A stretch of DNA of 64,000 nucleotides from Letharia columbiana (taxonomy: Eukaryota > Ascomycota > Lecanoromycetes > Lecanorales > Parmeliaceae): NCBI RefSeq assembly GCF_014066305.1, contig NW_023501036.1, positions 62,001 to 126,000 of the forward strand, in the 5' to 3' direction. The position numbers and the translations under genes were made by a program. Shown one piece after another: positions 58,084 to 64,000 of the stretch. The notes under the pieces are model-generated. The model had not been told where the DNA came from, searched no databases, and worked only from the letters and a program-made list of their open reading frames with translations. How positions within the stretch are numbered: position 1 is the stretch's first letter; each line of letters starts with the position of its first letter.

Positions 58084-58313
58084 GTAAGACCATTAGCTAG
58101 AGGAGGAAGAGTATGTATGGGTAATGAGCGGCAGACACACAAGCAATTGAAAAACTCAAAGAGATTTGCCCGGTGCGATGGTAGTCGAGTTTCGAAAATG
58201 TGATTTTGTAAGTAGTATGATAGCTCGAGCTTGTGGCAACGGATAGGAATATCTGTCAATACGCCATGCGAGTTACGACGCGCCTTCGGTGCTGCCCTCC
58301 ATCTGCCAGGTCT

Positions 58314-59324
58314 TCAATTGGTCTTGGCATCGTTTGTAGTCCATGCTACTGTTTTTCTATCGGGTTTAGATGTCTGCTGCCGCCGAAAGACCATGCTCAT
58401 ACTAATGTGCTGTCCGGGCCTAACAATTGCTGTCCAAGTTTTTGCGAGGCTGAGGTCATGTTTCAGTCTTGTATCCTCGAGGGCGAATTGGGCTTTCTCT
58501 ATCTTGCGGAGCCTATGTCCATAAAGCGGACTTTCAAGATGGCGATAAAAGCCTGCAACGCCAATCTCAGGACTGGTGCGTGAATTTGGTTCCGCAAATC
58601 AGGAGGGAATACGTACCTCGGCGAAGTCGATGGATTCAAGATGAATGGGAAAAAACCGCCCGCGAGCATCAAGCAAGATGACTGGTTTCGATTAAAGAAC
58701 CTGGGCAGGTATTTCCTTGTCCACCTTAAGGATAGTGTGAACGTCTTGTAGCTTTGCTAGCATTTGCTCTTGATTCTCTATTATTCTATGGCTTTGAGTA
58801 GCACCATCAAGCAAAGTTGGAGCATTTGCTTCTGGAAAGGCGTCGAACCTCTGCGAAATGTCAGATACGGAGCTTCTGGCCTCTTACACCAGGCATATAA
58901 AAAATACGAACTCTGCAAGGGATCGCTGTAAGGCCAAAATGGCTTCTACTTGGGCGTTGGCGTTCTGGACATTGATGCCGATCTGAGTTGCAGCGGACTT
59001 CTGAGACGGGAATGCTCTTTCTTGATTTCGTGCTTGAAAGTGCAGATGGTCTCTGACCTCGGTATGCTGAGTGCTCATCGAGCGCCCTAGGGATGCCTGC
59101 TGCTTGATGATCCTCTGAGTGTTAAGACAAATCCGTTTCGCAGTGTCTCGCTGGTCACTAAGCACACTTTTCATTTCCAGTTGCTGGGGGCCAAAATTTG
59201 ATACCTGGGCGCTGATGGTCTCAGACAGAGCTTTGTGGGCGTCACTTTGCTTACTTCGATAGGTCAGTAAGAGATGTATCATACGCATGGCATGCTACTA
59301 CACTTGTAGCTTAGCCAGCAGCAT
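58314..59324 (-). pseudogene. Broken gene with ubiquitin-like (ULD) C-terminal domain
   Basis: Minus-strand segments in order: IGMLLAKLQ (59304-59324 region); then, after a likely intron, QSDAHKALSETISAQVSNF and following helical/coiled residues; a 57-bp intron (58851-58907); RFDAFPEANAPTLLDGATQ to DKEIPAQVL; an in-frame TAA at 58692-58694; SKPVILLDARGRFFPIHLES; a 64-bp intron (58553-58616); FIAILKVRFMDIGSA; a 1-nt shift near 58499-58508; then KIEKAQFALEDTRLK and TWTAIVRPGQHISMSMVFRRQ. This matches fungal proteins with a helical STAND-like N-part and a ubiquitin-like domain. The stop plus shift, and a missing N-terminus, mark it as a pseudogene. The TAA is one C-to-T change from CAA. Confidence 0.7.
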
Positions 59325-60327
59325 CCCGATGGCTCCGGAATGGTACTGAACCTGATCTCGTTTGTGGAATCAAGAAAATCTAAAAAGGAACGCTCAGGGT
59401 TGAACAACCTCGATCAGTACACCAACAATAATCAAAGCTCGAGGCTTGGCCAGTATGAATGGCCTCCCTCATACCAGAATTCATCGTTCCACGTTATTCG
59501 GGATAGGCAGCTCCTACATTGACATAGTAGTGAAATGTTGATATTGACATTGGGAGCCTTGTTACTCATTGGATCTTGGCAAGGTTTACGATGTAAATTA
59601 GAGTCTGAGGCCGTTGCTTGTCTAGTGCTGTCTCGCGTAACGTCCCATGAAAACTACACGCACAAATGAGTTCTAAATGATGATTGGCTGGGTCCTAAGG
59701 CCCAGTAGCACGTAGACAGCGGTCCACTATGCAGCTCAGCCATAGAAAAACTCCCTCTACGTAAGGTAGAAGACCTGGAACCTAGGTACAAGAAAACGCT
59801 GAAAAAACAAGGCGCGGGTGGGTGGGAAAAGTGTAAAAACCTCTTCTTGCGACGAGAGGAACAAGAATAAAGAGTAAAAAACAGGAGGGACACCGCCTAT
59901 TCAAGGCTCTTCCAACATGGCAATCTCGCCTCCATAAGTGTGCTGTGCCTCTCCCTCACTAGCCCCCAGTCAAGCTGTGGCGATGTATCATCTAGCGCTA
60001 GCTCACCTGCTAGTGTTATTACTATTTCCCGTTGATTTGTCGTGCAACCGTAACTTATTAGCTACAAAATATTCATGGCAATATCCAGCCAGCGGAAGCC
60101 AAGCTCCAAGCGACAAGTCTACACAGGAAAGCTTATGAGCTGAAATCCTGTATCATACTACCCGTCTCGTATCAACAGTGCAAGTCAGATATCCTTGACA
60201 CTCCAGGAATCAGAGCCGTGTGCCTTCCTCTATCCGCCTCGCGAACCCTCTCTCCACACAATAGATTCGTGGACCATCCTTAATACATAGCAGGCGGACG
60301 CCACCTCAATTGGGGAAGACTTTGACC
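59325..60327. other. Intergenic region
   Basis: About 1 kb with no supported gene. It may include lost 5' parts of the ULD pseudogene on the minus strand (a closed frame with QYHSGAIGMLL just upstream) and the promoter of the 60328 gene. Confidence 0.4.
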
Positions 60328-61257
60328 ATGTCAGTAGTCACCAATGTCGCAGGCTCGACCGCCGTGAAGCAGGGAGGCATACTCTTCAACATACCGCGCG
60401 AGCTTCGTGACGAGATCTACCGTTACCTCGTCCAAGGGATTTTCCTTGCCGGTGGACAGGTGGAGTCGAAATCAAGTCATGTTGAGGGCGAAGAATACTA
60501 CTCTGAAGTGGTAGCCCCTCCACGCCTTAATCTTGGAGTTCTACAGGTGTCCAAAGCCATCAGTGAGGAAGCCATGGTGGTTCTCTACTCGGAGAGCATC
60601 TTTCGAATCCATCTCCTGTTCATGAAAGACAAAGCCAACTTGCTCCCACCCCAAAAAGCTGTTGCACGTATGGAGAACATTGAACTGAATGTGGGTCTGG
60701 CCATGCGAGTTGGGGACGAGGGTTACGGGCCCTCCACAGCCTCGAGATCGGGGTTCAAGAAGAACATGAAGCAGATTTGGAAAGCCACTTTGGACCGTAT
60801 CAACCTCACAGAAACCACCCACAACACTTTGAGCATCAGGTTCCGGCATTGGACCTTCAACATTGAGCAGGAGCTGCCCCAATGGATGTACCGAAGGTTG
60901 AAAGCGCTGACGCGATTTCGAACAGTCATTGTGGAGCTTTCGCCTGAGCTTCAGCACCGCATCATTGACGGAGCGAGATGTACTGGAACGAACAAGAGCG
61001 AGGGTACCCTCGAGGACCTGGAGTCGAAGATACAAGCTGTCAAAAAGTATCTCGAGAGTACATGGGGACCTGCTGTCGTCGGCCACCTGCATGATCCTGG
61101 TCATCTATATTATGCCAGAACCCTGAAATTTCATCCACAACGGCATCTGCCTGCGATCTTGAAGCGTCGAGCAGAGGTTTTGAGAGCGGAGGCACACAGA
61201 TTAGAATTTGAGGCGGATAGAGCTGAGGTGGGGGTACGAGCCACGGAAAGGCTCTGA
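60328..61257 (+). CDS. Hypothetical protein with F-box-like/2EXR-type N-terminus
   Basis: Intact single exon, 309 residues, from ATG at 60328. The N-terminus ILFNIPRELRDEIYRYLVQG is a motif seen in many fungal proteins (F-box-like/2EXR). Further blocks are LGVLQVSKAISEEAMVVLYS, NMKQIWKATLDRINLTETTH, RLKALTRFRTVIVELSPE and FHPQRHLPAILKRRAEVLRA, with a charged helical C-terminus. It is the intact paralogue of the broken gene at 57190. No enzymatic motif, signal or membrane segment is seen. Function unknown. Confidence 0.78.
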   Translation: MSVVTNVAGSTAVKQGGILFNIPRELRDEIYRYLVQGIFLAGGQVESKSSHVEGEEYYSEVVAPPRLNLGVLQVSKAISEEAMVVLYSESIFRIHLLFMKDKANLLPPQKAVARMENIELNVGLAMRVGDEGYGPSTASRSGFKKNMKQIWKATLDRINLTETTHNTLSIRFRHWTFNIEQELPQWMYRRLKALTRFRTVIVELSPELQHRIIDGARCTGTNKSEGTLEDLESKIQAVKKYLESTWGPAVVGHLHDPGHLYYARTLKFHPQRHLPAILKRRAEVLRAEAHRLEFEADRAEVGVRATERL

Positions 61258-62283
61258 GTGAGGGAAGCTTCTGACTAGCAAAGGGCACTGAAAGAAGGAA
61301 CGCTTTGAGCAAAATCAAACGGTGGTTGCGATCAGCTTCGAGCTTGACTTGGGCAGGACAGCTGGCTATCTCCTACAGTTACTGAGAGACAAGTGCATCA
61401 TTGTTTGTCACCAACAGGGCTTTCTCGTGTCCCGAATGGGAAAGTCAGTGGTTGCTATTGCAGATTACCGATTCCTCCTGTAGTAATCTCCTAAAGAAAC
61501 ATCCTGTTGTTACACTTCAGGCGTTTAGAACGGACACTTACTAGTGCGTTTACACAAGTCCTCATCTAATCAGTACTAAAGAAATCATGACTTCATAACA
61601 ACCATAATCGAACCCCCTATATCTCTTGGAACCGATTTCGGAATCATTGCCACGAATGTTCTAAGCAGCGAGGACTCCCTTGCAGCTACTAAAACTGTAA
61701 TCACACAGACTCACTTGTAACTGCTACTTCGACAGCTACGCTTGAGCCAGCCTCTTATGATCAAAAGCAACTACATACTTTCTATTCATATTCCAACGCA
61801 TGAGGTCTTCATGACCGGAGTCAAATCGGCAGAGTGCAACAGAAAAAAATGCTACATAGGTGCCCATCATCGTCAGAATAATGTCGTCCAAGCAGTTTTC
61901 TACATGTATATTCCCGAATGGAAGACGATCCCCAATGGTTTTGTCGCCCCATTAAGGGTTTCTTTCTCTAGACTGATTTTACCGCTAGCTCGCGACCAGG
62001 AAATCAAGCACGCATGATTCATTTTCTTCATTCAAGAATATTCTCATCCTCTTCAACCCATCATATCAAAGCCATCTCAACCACCCGACTCGCTATTCGA
62101 AGATAACAGACAACAGCATTCAACAACTACGAGAATATCTGTCTAGCAGCCGTACCGAAGCAGAAGCCCTGCCACTTTGAAAGCTAGCCATCGAACCAGT
62201 CAGCAGCCACATATCAGCACACTCACTTTGAGCTTAACCGACACCAACAAGCCTATTGCCAAAGAGCAGAGCTTTGAAATACG
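61258..62283. other. Intergenic region
   Basis: About 1 kb. An open frame at 61757-62017 (IKSNYILSIHIPTHEVF) has no family match and no supporting context. No repeat seen. Confidence 0.4.
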
Positions 62284-62559
62284 ATGGCTACCACCTGTCA
62301 GCCACCCGAGATACGCGTCATCATCTTCACCGAATTCAGGAAACTCTTCGGGTGGTCCTGCCCGCCACTTTACCATATCGAGGGTCTGAAAATGGAGACA
62401 GCGGCAATACTGCTACCACTGGATCTGGAGTCAGATAGGATGGTTCTGAGAAAGCGGGGGAAGCAGCAGCCATTGCGAGATAGTCCGACGTTGAGCTCTT
62501 ATGATATCATTGATGGGTCGGCTTTGGAACTTGAGGCGATAGGTTGCAAACCTGAATAG
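62284..62559 (+). CDS. Small protein with ubiquitin-like C-terminus
   Basis: A 91-codon frame from an ATG in good context (ACGATGGCT). The second half, LRDSPTLSSYDIIDGSALELE, resembles the ubiquitin-fold end (L-x-D-x-x-T-L-x-x-Y-x-I-x-x-x-S-x-L-x-L). The first half (IRVIIFTEFRKLFGW) could form the opening strands. No C-terminal Gly-Gly, so conjugation is unlikely. It may be real, a fragment of the STAND/ULD-type proteins nearby, or chance. Confidence 0.4.
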   Translation: MATTCQPPEIRVIIFTEFRKLFGWSCPPLYHIEGLKMETAAILLPLDLESDRMVLRKRGKQQPLRDSPTLSSYDIIDGSALELEAIGCKPE

Positions 62560-64000
62560 TGTAAGGGCCCGGAAAAGAGAGGGAAAGGGGGATGGGAATG
62601 GAAAAAAGGGAAAGGGAAAGGGAAGGGAAAGAGACTAGGACGAGGACGTTATCGCTGAATGTAGAAAACAAAATCAGGTACCGATCCAAAACTTTAATTA
62701 CAAAAAGAAGAAGAAGAATTAGCATCAGCCAAAGCCGAAGAAAAGACCAATAACCAGCACCTATCAGCCCGCCCTTTCTTCTCAACCGTACCCTTTTATG
62801 CAGCGCCATCCTCCTACCCATTTACTTCTACCCTTGCTGTCAACCCATTCGCGCGTTAGAAGGTGCCGCGCTTAATATTTATAGATTGCCTATCTTGAAA
62901 TTATATTTAGCATTCTAAATCTTTCTATAAAAGTAAAAAAACAACTCCGCTGTCTTGATATGAGGTTAAATTTCTACGTCTAACGAGGCTACGTTAACAC
63001 GTACTAATGTAATATTGACTACGAGAGCGAGCTCACCCAGTTGGGTTGTCCAGAGCTATCCTTCGAGCATAGTTTTACACAGTGATGCTCCAGACTCGAA
63101 TGCCAGCGCCGCGAGGCAGAGACTGCTTCCGATGCTCGACGAATTTCGTGCTCTGCTCACGGAGCCCCACCCTTCTCTTAACCCCCGATCTGGCAGGTGT
63201 ATTCGAGCGAACAGCTTCAGCGTGGATTTACCGACAATGACCCAACTAGCGCAATCCGCTGATCAGTGTGCACGCCATTATCCGCCTGGGCATCGCGGAG
63301 AACGTCCCACCTCAGGGAAACCACCCCCCAGGGTCTTGGGACTTGAGAGGCAAAACTGATTCATACCATCAATGTACATTTCCATACCTCTTCACTGATT
63401 CTCAAGACATGGGTTGAATGTTTTTTTAGTAGCGTCTACATGATAGTTATAAGAAGTCTAGTTTGTATGTAGAAGTGTTTCCAATCCGAATTGTAATTGT
63501 GAAGTTAATTATTTTGAATCCATAGAGTGCGTAAAAAATCTGATGCAAAGCATTAATATGGATTTTGAATACGCTAGAGTAAAGTAAGTAATTCCTGAGG
63601 CGACCTAACAAGCTAGTAGTATGTAATAAACTCCCGTCATCAAATTTTCGGATGTCACTGCGACATCCAAGTGGGTATTCCCAGGTGCAAGCTCCTGCAA
63701 TGTAATTCTATGATTTGCGCGAATGGCAATGCGTGCAGGGCCGCAGAAGATTGCGCTGAGGCAAGGAAAGAAAAGGCGGCCTGCAGTGCTATCGATAAAG
63801 AGTCACCGCACTCCCCCATCCCGTTCCTAACGTAATCGATCAAAAATAGAGCTACGACTTGGCCTACTGAAGAATTGCGCTGGTGCTTTCATAGTCCTCA
63901 TTGCAACCTCACTCCTCCTGAGTCCTGCCTTATCATAGGCTTGCCAGAGGACCTCGTTTACGAGATCGACCTACACCCTTTCTCTTCCTAGATTGTGTCT
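62560..64000. other. Distal region without supported gene
   Basis: 62575-62640 is a polypurine stretch (GGGAAAGGGAAAGGG type). 62865-62945 is AT-rich and may be a short RIP-mutated relic. A Ser/Pro-rich frame at 63015-63359 has no recognisable domain. 63400-63640 is moderately AT-rich. Nothing else recognised. Confidence 0.45.

Overview
The window is chromosomal DNA of a filamentous ascomycete (Pezizomycotina). Genes carry short GT-AG introns (mostly 46-80 bp, two above 100 bp). There are fungal STAND/NLR-type genes and a DUF6594 gene. Transposon DNA is extremely AT-rich, almost without CpA/TpG but with CpG retained, which is the hallmark of repeat-induced point mutation (RIP). The class (Dothideomycetes, Leotiomycetes or other) cannot be fixed from the sequence alone.

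Left arm (1-26 kb). Conserved genes: a CLPTM1-family membrane protein (cut by the window edge), a LOG-type phosphoribohydrolase, 20S proteasome alpha subunit PRE5, a DUF6594 membrane protein, the R-SNARE SEC22, an ASX-homology protein with three SANT-like repeats, a small secreted protein, Mediator subunit MED6, an atypical short-chain dehydrogenase and two unknown proteins. Among them sit a PNP/NB-ARC/TPR NLR gene (6.6-10.5 kb) with near-identical TPR units and a 1-nt frameshift, a collapsed NACHT-type NLR relic (11 kb) and a broken C2H2 zinc-finger gene (19-20.8 kb).

Transposon block (26.2-37.7 kb). An odd A/C homopolymer tract (26.17-26.60 kb, probably an assembly artefact) leads into a 10.7-kb TA-flanked terminal-inverted-repeat element. 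A 7.1-kb Ty3/gypsy chromovirus-like retrotransposon with two 275-bp LTRs is nested inside it. Everything is destroyed by transitions. A 585-bp internally deleted relative of the TIR element lies at 46.4-47.0 kb, beside a second, un-mutated TIR element (45.7-46.3 kb).

Right arm (37.7-64 kb). A bifunctional p-aminobenzoate synthase starts about 0.37 kb from the transposon edge. It is followed by a mucin-like single-pass membrane protein, a gene-poor stretch, an ankyrin protein with a STAND-type N-terminus, an unknown gene, an F-box-like protein, tyrosyl-DNA phosphodiesterase TDP1, a broken/intact pair of paralogues, a broken ubiquitin-like-domain gene and a small ubiquitin-like ORF.

Housekeeping genes (about 18 kb of coding sequence) read without a single indel, while the rapidly evolving accessory genes carry many 1-nt indels and stops. 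This points to real decay of accessory genes rather than uniform sequencing error. No new multi-gene pathway is evident. The most distinctive content is the decaying NLR/STAND-type accessory repertoire and the nested RIP-mutated transposons with their short derivatives.
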